Assembly (NCBI GenBank): GCA_003221085.1
Contig: QHUD01000097.1
Span: forward strand, 1-31,631
DNA: 31,631 bases
Direction: 5' to 3'
Source of the DNA: Gemmatimonadota bacterium
Lineage (GTDB): Bacteria; Gemmatimonadota; Gemmatimonadetes; Gemmatimonadales; GWC2-71-9
The notes under the pieces are model-generated. The model worked only from the letters and a program-made list of their open reading frames with translations. It searched no databases and was not told the DNA's origin. Both the position numbers and the translations under genes were made by a program. Positions 24,634 through 31,272 of this stretch are shown piece by piece; the first letter of the stretch is position 1, and the number at the start of each line of letters is the position of its first letter.

Positions 24634-26174
24634 CAGCGCGCGGCGAGCTGCTTGTACTCGGCCACGGCGGCGCGCAGCCGGGCGGTGAGGTCGTCCCCCA
24701 GCACCTTACGGCTCCGGATCTCCTCACCGACGTCGGGATGCTGGGCCGCCATGAAGTCGCGGAACCCCTGCTCCCACGCCCGGATCTGGTCCACCGGGAC
24801 GTCGTCGAGATACCCGTTCGTGGCAGCGAAGATGACCATGACCTGCTGCTCGACCGGCATCGGCTGATACTGCGGCTGCTTCAACACTTCCACCAGTCGC
24901 ACCCCGCGCGCGAGCTGCTTCTGCGTCGCCTGGTCGAGCTCCGACCCGAACTGGGCGAATGCCTCGAGCTCGCGGTACTGCGCGAGATCGAGCCGCAGGC
25001 GCCCCGCCACCTGTTTCATGGCCTTGATCTGCGCGTTGCCGCCCACGCGCGACACCGAAACGCCCGGATTGATCGCCGGCCGGATGTTCGAGAAGAACAT
25101 GTCGGTCTCGAGGAAGATCTGGCCATCGGTGATCGAGATGACGTTCGTGGGGATGTAGGCGGAGATGTCGCCCGCCTGGGTCTCGATGATGGGCAGGGCG
25201 GTGAGCGAGCCCGCCCCCATCGGATCCGACAGCTTGGCCGCCCGCTCCAGCAGGCGACTATGGAGATAGAAGACATCGCCCGGGTACGCCTCGCGGCCGG
25301 GCGGGCGCCGCAGCACGAGCGACAGCTGGCGGTACGCCGCGGCCTGCTTCGAGAGGTCGTCGTAGATACACAGCGTGGCCTGCTTCTCGTCGTACATGAA
25401 ATACTCGGCCATCGCGCAGCCCGAGAACGGCGCGATGTACTGCATCGGGGCGGGCTCGGAGGCGGACGCCACGACCACGATCGTGTAATCCATCGCGCCG
25501 TACTCCTTCAACCGCTCCACGACCGAGGCGACGGTCGAGTTCTTCTGACCGATCGCGACGTACACGCAGATCACGCCCGCGCCCTTCTGATTGATGATCG
25601 TATCGATGGCGATCGCCGTCTTGCCGATGGCGCGGTCCCCGATGATCAGCTCGCGCTGGCCCCGCCCGATCGGGATCATCGAATCGATCGCCTTGATCCC
25701 CGTCTGGAGCGGCTCCTTCACCGGCTGGCGCTTGATGATGCCCGGCGCGACGATGTCCACCTTGCGGCTCTTCGTGCCCTGGAGGGGGCCCAGTCCGTCG
25801 ACCGGACGGCCCAGCGCGTCCACCACCCGCCCCACCAGCGCGGGGCCGACGGGCACCTCGAGCACGCGCCCGGTGCGGCGCACTTCGTCGCCCTCACGCA
25901 GCACGAGATAGTCGCCAAAGATCACGGCGCCGATGTTGTCCTCTTCCAGGTTCAGCGCCTGCCCGGTCACCTTCTCCCCCGTCTCCGAGGAGGCGAACTC
26001 GAGCATCTCGCCGGCCATCGCGGAGGTGAGCCCGTAGATGCGGGCGATGCCGTCCTTCACCTCAAGCACCGTACCTACCTCGCGCACGTCGATCTGGGCG
26101 AGATCGGCCGCCTGGATTTCCTTCAGGAGGATTTCTTTGAGCTCGCCGGGTCGGAGAATGGAATCGGTGGCCAT
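24633..26174 (-). CDS. atpA: F1 ATP synthase alpha subunit
   Basis: 513 residues, full length. Noncatalytic nucleotide-binding subunit of F1. It has the N-terminal barrel (GDYLVLREGDEVRRTGRVLEVPVG), P-loop GDRAIGKT (the usual form is GDRQTGKT), ALPIIETQAGDISAYIPTNVISITDGQIFLE, and the arginine-finger region PGVSVSRVGGNAQ. The Gln-Thr to Ala-Ile change in the P-loop is conservative for a subunit that need not hydrolyse ATP. Start ATG 26174 has no clear Shine-Dalgarno. It opens the atpAGDC cluster, behind an extended -10 and a CRP/FNR-like dyad. Genes for delta, a, b and c, normally upstream, are not here. Confidence 0.97.
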   Translation of the reverse strand: MATDSILRPGELKEILLKEIQAADLAQIDVREVGTVLEVKDGIARIYGLTSAMAGEMLEFASSETGEKVTGQALNLEEDNIGAVIFGDYLVLREGDEVRRTGRVLEVPVGPALVGRVVDALGRPVDGLGPLQGTKSRKVDIVAPGIIKRQPVKEPLQTGIKAIDSMIPIGRGQRELIIGDRAIGKTAIAIDTIINQKGAGVICVYVAIGQKNSTVASVVERLKEYGAMDYTIVVVASASEPAPMQYIAPFSGCAMAEYFMYDEKQATLCIYDDLSKQAAAYRQLSLVLRRPPGREAYPGDVFYLHSRLLERAAKLSDPMGAGSLTALPIIETQAGDISAYIPTNVISITDGQIFLETDMFFSNIRPAINPGVSVSRVGGNAQIKAMKQVAGRLRLDLAQYRELEAFAQFGSELDQATQKQLARGVRLVEVLKQPQYQPMPVEQQVMVIFAATNGYLDDVPVDQIRAWEQGFRDFMAAQHPDVGEEIRSRKVLGDDLTARLRAAVAEYKQLAAR

Positions 26175-26193
26175 GGGCTCGGGTTCAGGAGAT

Positions 26194-26209
26194 TGTGAAA
26201 ATTATCACA
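26194..26209. promoter_or_regulatory. TGTGA-N6-TCACA dyad overlapping an extended -10 upstream of atpA
   Basis: TGTGAAAATTATCACA is a perfect CRP/FNR-family type palindrome in an AT-rich pocket of otherwise GC-rich DNA. On the minus strand the same bases contain TGTGATAAT, an extended -10 (TGN plus GATAAT at 26201-26206); no good -35 lies 17 nt upstream. Transcription would start about 20 nt before the atpA ATG. A protein bound here would cover the -10, implying repression (inference). Confidence 0.55.
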
Positions 26210-26234
26210 TAGCCGCCCCGCCGCCACCCCTCAC

Positions 26235-26339
26235 GAGTGCGAAATGTGGAGTGCGGAATGCGGAGTATCAGCGTGGGCGTCGTTCGGCGAGCGACCTCCC
26301 ACTGCAATTCCGCACTCCGCACTTCGCATTCCGCACTCA
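26235..26339. repeat. Inverted array of the GARTGCG heptamer with hairpin core (locus c)
   Basis: Left arm 26235-26266 is four to five tandem GARTGCG units; right arm 26306-26339 is the reverse complement of a similar array. Aligned over 32 bp the arms differ at about five positions, all transitions. The spacer contains a 7-bp hairpin (26279-26295). The right arm includes the TGA stop (26337-26339) of the upstream HTH-protein gene; the left arm begins 25 bp beyond the atpA dyad. Confidence 0.92.
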
Positions 26340-27017
26340 TATTCTCGACCGCGTCCTTCCTCTTATGAACCTCTGAAGCACCCCCCGCGCCCCCACCGCC
26401 CGCACCGTATATCCCGGATTGCCCAGCAGATCGGCGGCGCACGCCGTCCGTGCGAGATCGATGACCCGCTTCAGGTTGGGAGCGCCGCCGGCGGCGAACT
26501 CGCGCGACAGGTGCTCCCGCGTCACGCGCAGCGCCGCTGCCACATGGCCCGTCTGAGTCGGGAAGCCGACGCGGCGCAGCACCTCCTCCCACGCGGCGAG
26601 CTGCAGCCGATCGGTGAGCCGGAGCAGCTTGGGCGCATCGGCGAGCGCCTCGCGCCGCGCCACCTGAGCCGTCCGGGCCGCAATCCACTCCCCCGCCACC
26701 GCATTGTCCACCCCCTCGACCAGCAGCCCGGCAAACCCCGCCGCGTCGCAGGCGGCGAGCAGCGGCCCGTCGTCCGCTCGCAGGGCCGAAAGCACGAACA
26801 TCGGGATCCGGGGGAACCGTGCCGGCAGTGCGAGCGCGGCCGTGGGGGCGGTCTTCACATCGAGCACCACCGCGTCGACCAGGCGCTGGTACAGGAGCCG
26901 CTCGACCGCGCCGAGGGTGCGGCACAGCCGCACGGTCCCCGCATCCCCCGGGTAGCCGCGCTTCACGGCACGCCGCGGCTCGGCCCGAGGGCTGAACACC
27001 GGCACGACGGCGGTCAT
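26337..27017 (-). CDS. Pseudo-receiver/AraC-like helix-turn-helix protein
   Basis: 226 residues. The N-terminal half resembles a receiver-like alpha/beta domain: LYQRLVDAVVLDVKT at the usual phosphoacceptor strand, FPRIPMFVLSA at the strand that normally ends in Ser/Thr, and AACDAAGFAGLLVEG. The acidic pocket seems incomplete, so phosphorylation is doubtful. The C-terminal half reads like one AraC-type HTH: LRVTREHLSREFAAGGAPNLKRVIDLARTACAADLLGNPGYTVRAV. It is probably a DNA-binding regulator with an unusual sensor. The ATG overlaps the Nudix stop by four bases (ATGA). The stop codon is embedded in locus c. The target may be the nearby atp or Nudix genes, but nothing in the sequence proves this. 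Confidence 0.65.
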   Translation of the reverse strand: MTAVVPVFSPRAEPRRAVKRGYPGDAGTVRLCRTLGAVERLLYQRLVDAVVLDVKTAPTAALALPARFPRIPMFVLSALRADDGPLLAACDAAGFAGLLVEGVDNAVAGEWIAARTAQVARREALADAPKLLRLTDRLQLAAWEEVLRRVGFPTQTGHVAAALRVTREHLSREFAAGGAPNLKRVIDLARTACAADLLGNPGYTVRAVGARGVLQRFIRGRTRSRI

Positions 27018-27502
27018 GCGGGCTGTTCCGGAGCCGCGGGGTCCGCCACGTTGGCGAGCGCCTGGACCATCGCGGTCGCCTGCTCCAGCACGGCGCGCGC
27101 GTTGTCGTACGAGATCGTGCGCCGCGACTCTTCGGGCGTGTACCACGCACAGTCGGTGATGCCTTCCTCCGTCTGCGGCACGCACTCGCCGCGCCGCGAC
27201 TCGAAGAGAAAGAAATGGCAGAACTTGTGGATCGTCTTGCCGCGAAATCGGAAGTACCAGTCGATCACGCGAATCGGGCCGTGCAGCACCAGGTCCTTGA
27301 GCCCGGTCTCTTCCGCCACCTCACGCCGCGCCGCATCGGCCGGTGGCTCCCCGGGTTCGAGGTGACCCTTGGGGAACCCCCAGTTGCGATAGGAGTCGCG
27401 GATCAGGAGGAACCGCGGCTCCCCATCCGGACCGCGTCGGAACACCACCCCGCCCGCGCTGGTCTCGCGCTGGGCGCGGGGGCGGCGCTGCTTCCGCGTC
27501 AT
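27014..27502 (-). CDS. Nudix hydrolase (Ap4A/MutT-like)
   Basis: 162 residues. It has SAGGVVFRRG, NWGFPKGHLEPGE and a full Nudix box from G46 to L68 (G-x5-E-x7-REVAEETGL), whose glutamates bind the catalytic magnesium. The NWGFPKGH context is that of bis-nucleoside-tetraphosphate and NTP clean-up hydrolases. Start: ATG 27502, or TTG 27511 three codons earlier, which itself lies in the left arm of locus d. The best ribosome site is a poor GGGTGA. The stop overlaps the start of the HTH-protein gene, so the two are translated together. It lies downstream of mlaD, across locus d. Confidence 0.9.
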   Translation of the reverse strand: MTRKQRRPRAQRETSAGGVVFRRGPDGEPRFLLIRDSYRNWGFPKGHLEPGEPPADAARREVAEETGLKDLVLHGPIRVIDWYFRFRGKTIHKFCHFFLFESRRGECVPQTEEGITDCAWYTPEESRRTISYDNARAVLEQATAMVQALANVADPAAPEQPA

Positions 27503-27507
27503 GTCAC

Positions 27508-27629
27508 CCAATGCGGAGTGCGGAATGCGGGTGCGGAATAGAGCGCGCTACCGTCGAGGCGCACGGCCGGCGCCCGGGATCGAACTCCCCCCTACAACTC
27601 CGCATTCCACACTCCGCATTCCGCATTGG
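27508..27629. repeat. Second GARTGCG inverted array (locus d)
   Basis: Left arm 27508-27540 (tandem GARTGCG units) and right arm 27596-27629 (inverted) flank a 55-nt GC-rich spacer with a short GGCGC/GCGCC stem. Same heptamer as locus c, about 1.2 kb away. The left arm reaches the Nudix start (an in-frame TTG is inside it) and the right arm ends 3 nt from the mlaD stop. Confidence 0.9.
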
Positions 27630-27631
27630 TT

Positions 27632-28639
27632 CTAAAAGACGCTGAACGAGAAATACTTCCGCGGGTTGGCCTGGATGTCGGACAGCAGCTGCCGCAGCTG
27701 GATCATCGTGAGCGTGGTCTCGCGGTACAGGGTCGAGTCCGACACCAGCAGGCCGAGCGTCCCGCTGCGATTGGCGATGCGCGACATCACGCTGTCGGCC
27801 GATACCAGCACCCGCACCAGGCTTTCCTGGTTCTTGTGGGCGGCGTCGAGCAGCTCGCGGAAGTCCTGCGATGCCGACCGCAGGTTGGTGCTCGTCGTCG
27901 CGGAGTTGTTCAGGATGGTGGCGAGCTGACCTTGATTGGTCGCCGAGTCCACACGCCCCAGCGTGGCCTGCAGGTTCGTCGCGGCCTTGGCAAGGACGTC
28001 CGAGCCCTGGCGCAGGTTCGACCCCACCGATCCGATCACCTCGGCCTGCTCGTTGGTGACCTTCACCAGCTTGTCGGCGACCTGGCCGAAGTCCTTGATC
28101 GACCGCCGCAGCTCGTTCACCGCTTCGGAGTCGAAAGCGCTCTGGATCCGGCTGGACACGGTAGCGATGTCGGTCGCGATGCGACTCGCCTGCGCGGTAA
28201 GCTGGCCGATGTCGGGGAGCGTGGCGCCCGGCCATTTTCCGCCGCCCGCCGCCTGCGCCTCCGCGATGGCCTGCTGGATGTTGGGATCGTTCGGGAGCTG
28301 GTCGAGCGCAACGAGCGAGGCCGCCCACTCGCCGAACAGGGACGCCGATGCGGCGATCACCGCCGGCCGGGGCGGCGGCTGCGCGCCGGCGTAGATCTTG
28401 AGATCCGCCTCCACCCAGTTGCCCGAGGCCAGCCGGATGCCCTCGACCCGCCCGACCCGCACCCCCCGCAGCACCACCGGGTCGCCCACGCCGAGCCCCC
28501 CCACCGTGCGGAACCGGGCCGTGTACACCGCTTCCGTGCGGCCGAGATGCGCGCCCGAAAGCCACAGCGCGCCGCCCACCACGACCGCGAAGGCTCCGAT
28601 CACGACCAGGCCGACGGCGAACTCGTTCTCGCGCTTCAC
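27632..28639 (-). CDS. mlaD: MlaD/MCE-domain lipid-binding protein
   Basis: 335 residues. A single N-terminal membrane helix (FAVGLVVIGAFAVVVGGALWL) precedes the MCE domain (VYTARFRTVGGLGVGDPVVLRGVRVGRVEGI, ~40-120). A long predicted coiled-coil-like helix follows (~150-310), and the family-type end is NPRKYFSFSVF. MCE proteins form hexamers in the periplasm that carry phospholipid between inner-membrane MlaFE and the outer membrane. A GTG start at 28639 overlaps the mlaF TGA by four bases (GTGA). It is longer than E. coli MlaD (~180), as in actinobacterial and plastid-type relatives. Confidence 0.92.
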   Translation of the reverse strand: MKRENEFAVGLVVIGAFAVVVGGALWLSGAHLGRTEAVYTARFRTVGGLGVGDPVVLRGVRVGRVEGIRLASGNWVEADLKIYAGAQPPPRPAVIAASASLFGEWAASLVALDQLPNDPNIQQAIAEAQAAGGGKWPGATLPDIGQLTAQASRIATDIATVSSRIQSAFDSEAVNELRRSIKDFGQVADKLVKVTNEQAEVIGSVGSNLRQGSDVLAKAATNLQATLGRVDSATNQGQLATILNNSATTSTNLRSASQDFRELLDAAHKNQESLVRVLVSADSVMSRIANRSGTLGLLVSDSTLYRETTLTMIQLRQLLSDIQANPRKYFSFSVF

Positions 28640-29361
28640 GCGGGGCGTCCCTCGATGAACTGCCGGACCACGGGATCCTCCGTCTGCTGGATCTGCGCCA
28701 CGGTACCCACCTGCCGGACCTTGCCCTCGTACAACATGGCGATCCGGTCGCCTACGGTATAGGCGCTCCGCATGTCGTGCGTCACCACGATGCCCGTCAC
28801 GCCGAGATGCTCGCGGGTTCGCACCATCAGCTGGTCGATCACCGCCGAGGTCACCGGATCGAGGCCGGTGGTCGGTTCGTCGTAGAGGAGGTAGCGGGGT
28901 CGCAGGGCGATGGCCCGCGCGATGCCCACTCGCTTGCGCATCCCGCCCGACAGCTCGGCGGGGTACTTGTCTTCCGCACCCGTGAGGTCCACCACCGCCA
29001 GCGCCTCGCGCACGCGCTCCGCGATATCGTCGTCCGAGAGGTCGCGCCGCCGCAGGCCGAGCGCGACGTTGTCGAACACCGTCAGCGAATCGAACAGCGC
29101 GGCGAACTGGAAGACGAACCCGATGTCGCGTCGCAGCGCCATCAGGGCCTCCCGCTCGAGCGTGGACACGGCGCGGCCGTCCACGATGACGTCTCCGGCA
29201 TCGGGCTGCAACAACCCCACGACATGCTTCAAGGCCACGCTCTTGCCGGTGCCCGAGTACCCGATGATGACCACGGTCTCCTGGTCCGGCACCGTGAGCG
29301 TGAAGCCGGCGAGGACGGGCTTCGCCCCGAAGCTCTTGTGGAGGTCCTGGAACTGGATCAC
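28636..29361 (-). CDS. mlaF: Mla ABC transporter ATPase
   Basis: 241 residues from GTG 29361, which overlaps the mlaE TGA by four bases. Complete ABC ATPase: Walker A GYSGTGKS (34-41), Q-loop FVFQFAALFDSL, signature LSGGMRKR, Walker B YLLYDEPTTGLDP and switch THD. GYSGTGKS and LSGGMRKRVGIARAIA are specific to the Mla/Ttg2 subgroup. It powers phospholipid transfer with the permease MlaE. The same frame is open upstream to 29487, but that part lies over mlaE and shows no homology. Confidence 0.95.
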   Translation of the reverse strand: MIQFQDLHKSFGAKPVLAGFTLTVPDQETVVIIGYSGTGKSVALKHVVGLLQPDAGDVIVDGRAVSTLEREALMALRRDIGFVFQFAALFDSLTVFDNVALGLRRRDLSDDDIAERVREALAVVDLTGAEDKYPAELSGGMRKRVGIARAIALRPRYLLYDEPTTGLDPVTSAVIDQLMVRTREHLGVTGIVVTHDMRSAYTVGDRIAMLYEGKVRQVGTVAQIQQTEDPVVRQFIEGRPA

Positions 29362-30122
29362 CGCAGCAGTACCAGCGCCCAGAACGCGTCGAGGACGAGC
29401 AGCAGCACGGCCGAATAGACCACCGCGCGTGTGGTGCTCAGGCCTACGCCCTCGGCACCGCCCCGCGTGCCCAGCCCCACGATACATCCCACCAGCGTGA
29501 TCGTGAACCCGAAGGTGGCGCTCTTGAACAGGCCGAACCAGGTGTCCTTGAATCGATAGAACAGTTTCAGCCCCTTGATGAATTCCGGAGTCGTGAGATC
29601 GAGGAGCGCCAGGCTCGCGATCCAGCCGGTGATGATGCCCGTCACGATCGCGAGCGCCACGATGATGGGAAACATGGTGGTACCGGCGAGCACCCGGGGG
29701 ATGACCAGAAAGCTCTGCGGGTCGTAGGCGAGCGTCTCGAGCGCGTCCACCTGCTCGGTGACTTTCATGGTCCCGAGCTCGGCCGCCATGCTCGCCCCGA
29801 CGCGCCCCGCCAGCGCGAGCCCGGCGAGCACGGGGCCGAGCTCGAGCATCATCGTCTTGCCGACCAGCGTGCCGACGAAGTAGAGCGGGACGGTATTCCT
29901 GAACGTGTAGGACGCCTGCAGCGCGAGCACGACGCCGGTGAACGCCGCGATGAACAGGGCCACGGGGAGCGAGTCCACGCCCACGCGCCGCAGCTGGACG
30001 AGCGTCAGCCGCCCCCAGACGTCGACGTCGGGAACGGCGCGCGCCAGGTCCCCCATGAAATGGCCGAAGCGGCCGACGGCCTTGATGGCGTCGACGGTCC
30101 TTCGGCCCAGCCGCTCGATCAC
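29358..30122 (-). CDS. mlaE: Mla ABC transporter permease
   Basis: 254 residues. Integral inner-membrane permease with the family segments GVDSLPVALFIAAFTGVVLALQ, LELGPVLAGLALAGRVGASMAAELGTMKVTEQVDALETLAYDP and GTRGGAEGVGLSTTRAVV, and about five hydrophobic helices. It forms the channel for phospholipid with MlaF and MlaD; genes for MlaC and MlaB are not in the window. Start GTG 30122, with TACCTT six bases upstream and little room for a Shine-Dalgarno. First gene of mlaEFD, beginning next to locus e, past the sigma-factor terminator. Confidence 0.95.
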   Translation of the reverse strand: MIERLGRRTVDAIKAVGRFGHFMGDLARAVPDVDVWGRLTLVQLRRVGVDSLPVALFIAAFTGVVLALQASYTFRNTVPLYFVGTLVGKTMMLELGPVLAGLALAGRVGASMAAELGTMKVTEQVDALETLAYDPQSFLVIPRVLAGTTMFPIIVALAIVTGIITGWIASLALLDLTTPEFIKGLKLFYRFKDTWFGLFKSATFGFTITLVGCIVGLGTRGGAEGVGLSTTRAVVYSAVLLLVLDAFWALVLLR

Positions 30123-30128
30123 GGGCCT

Positions 30129-30134
30129 AAGGTA
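30129..30134 (-). promoter_or_regulatory. TACCTT box six bases before the mlaE start
   Basis: Minus strand ACGTTACCTTAGGCCC runs into the GTG start. This repeats the TTACCTTAGG of the gene at 10081. As the first promoter-like signal after the sigma-gene terminator, it could be a -10 box for a leaderless mlaEFD transcript. No -35 consensus is present; locus e lies immediately upstream. Confidence 0.4.
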
Positions 30135-30247
30135 ACGTCACGCGTTGCACGTTGCACGTTACACGCTGCAAGACCATCCCCATAACTGAAGAAGGCCGGC
30201 GGTTCGCGCCGGCCCCCGTGCAACGTGTAGCGTGGAACGTGCAACGC
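30133..30247. repeat. Inverted array of a GTTGCAC heptamer around a terminator (locus e)
   Basis: Left arm 30133-30170 contains GTTGCAC, GTTGCAC, GTTACAC and GCTGCA in tandem. Right arm 30218-30247 is the inverted equivalent; the arms match at 26 of 29 aligned positions. The 47-nt spacer holds the sigma-gene terminator. It lies between mlaE and the sigma gene, both on the minus strand, and ends 1 nt from the sigma stop codon. Confidence 0.92.
30194..30214 (-). terminator. Terminator of the sigma-factor gene
   Basis: 8-bp perfect stem GGCCGGCG/CGCCGGCC with a 5-nt loop; on the minus strand TTCTTC follows. It is 34 nt past the stop codon and nested in the spacer of locus e. Confidence 0.75.
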
Positions 30248-30248
30248 C

Positions 30249-31250
30249 TTAGGCGGCGAAACTGGCGAGCGCCTTCCCTACTTCACCGTCCCGCAGCCGC
30301 TTGAGCGCGCGGTCCCGCAGCTGGCGCACCCGCTCGCGCGTCACGCCCAGCATGCCGCCGATCTCCTCGAGCGTGTGCTCCCGGCCGCCGTCCAGGCCGA
30401 AGTACAGGCGCAACACCTTGGCGTCGCGCCGCTGCAACGTGTTCAGTGCCTGCTCGATCTCGTCCGACAGGAACCGGTCCATCGCCTGGTCTTCCGTGTC
30501 GGGGAGATCCTCGGCGATGAACCGCTCGATCAGCGAGCGGTCGCCGTCGGGGTCGAGGGGCGCATCGAGCCGCACGTCGCCGGTGTTCAGCGCGGCGAGC
30601 GACTGAACCACCTCGAGTGAGAGCTTGGTCGCGTCGGAGATCTCCTCCGGCGTGGGCTCGCGCCGCAGCGTCTGCCGCAGAAACTCGGCCGTGCGCACAA
30701 TGCGCGACAGGTCGGCGGTGCGGTTCAGGGGAACCCTGACCGTCCGCCCCTGGCGCGCGAGCGCGGCGAGGATCGCCTGGCGGATCCACCACACGGCGTA
30801 GGAGATGAACTTCACCCCCTGGTCCGGGTCGAACTTCCGGGCCGCGGTGAGCAGCCCCACGTTCCCCTCGCCGATCAGGTCGGTGAGGGGCAGGCCGCGG
30901 TTCTGGTACTTCTTGGCCACCGAGATCACGAAGCGCAGGTTCCGCTTCACCAGCTCCTGCATTGCTTCCTGGTCGCCGGCGCGCACCTTGCGGGCGAGCG
31001 CGATCTCCTCCTTCTGAGTGAGGAGCGGCGTCTTGGACACCTCGTGGAGGTACTGATCGAGGATGTCGCGCTCATGCTCGTGGCTCCCGAGACCCGCCAG
31101 GAGCCCCCGGCGACGCCCACGCCTCTTGGCGGGCTTCGCCTTCGCCTGGGGAGCGGGCGCGCGGACCGGCGCCACGGGGGCGGCGGCTACCGCGCGGGCC
31201 TTCGCCCGGGCGGGGGAGGTGGTCTTCTTCCGTCGGATGTGCTTTGGCAT
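30249..31250 (-). CDS. Sigma-70 family factor (RpoD/SigA type)
   Basis: 333 residues. Region 1.2 (DILDQYLHEVSKTPLLTQKEEIALARKV) and region 2 (NLRFVISVAKKYQNRGLPLTDLIGEGNVGLLTAARKFD, FISYAVWWIRQAI) come first. Region 3 is next, then region 4 (LEEIGGMLGVTRERVRQLRDRALKRLR). These are the complete -10 and -35 reading parts of a group 1 or 2 sigma. The ~50 N-terminal residues are rich in Lys, Arg, Ala and Pro (KPAKRRGRRRG), a basic histone-H1-like tail in place of the acidic region 1.1 of E. coli RpoD. It could be the primary sigma or a group 2 relative. The start at ATG 31250 is chosen because the tail begins there; the frame runs on to 31334 without support. Confidence 0.92.
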   Translation of the reverse strand: MPKHIRRKKTTSPARAKARAVAAAPVAPVRAPAPQAKAKPAKRRGRRRGLLAGLGSHEHERDILDQYLHEVSKTPLLTQKEEIALARKVRAGDQEAMQELVKRNLRFVISVAKKYQNRGLPLTDLIGEGNVGLLTAARKFDPDQGVKFISYAVWWIRQAILAALARQGRTVRVPLNRTADLSRIVRTAEFLRQTLRREPTPEEISDATKLSLEVVQSLAALNTGDVRLDAPLDPDGDRSLIERFIAEDLPDTEDQAMDRFLSDEIEQALNTLQRRDAKVLRLYFGLDGGREHTLEEIGGMLGVTRERVRQLRDRALKRLRDGEVGKALASFAA

Positions 31251-31272
31251 GTCTATAGTCCCGGGATCACCC

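Noticed and set aside
22098..26198. Long plus-strand open frames opposite atpD, atpG and atpA
   Set aside because: The minus-strand proteins are unmistakable F1 subunits; the opposite frames have no recognisable motif.
27541..27600. tRNA-like T-arm (GTTCGATCCC on the minus strand) in the spacer of locus d
   Set aside because: The five-base stem does not pair around a TTCRANY loop, and no acceptor, D- or anticodon arm can be built around it.
20476..30247. CRISPR arrays as an explanation for the tandem short repeats
   Set aside because: Units are 7-10 nt with no spacers of 25-40 nt, arrays are inverted in pairs, and no cas-like gene is present.
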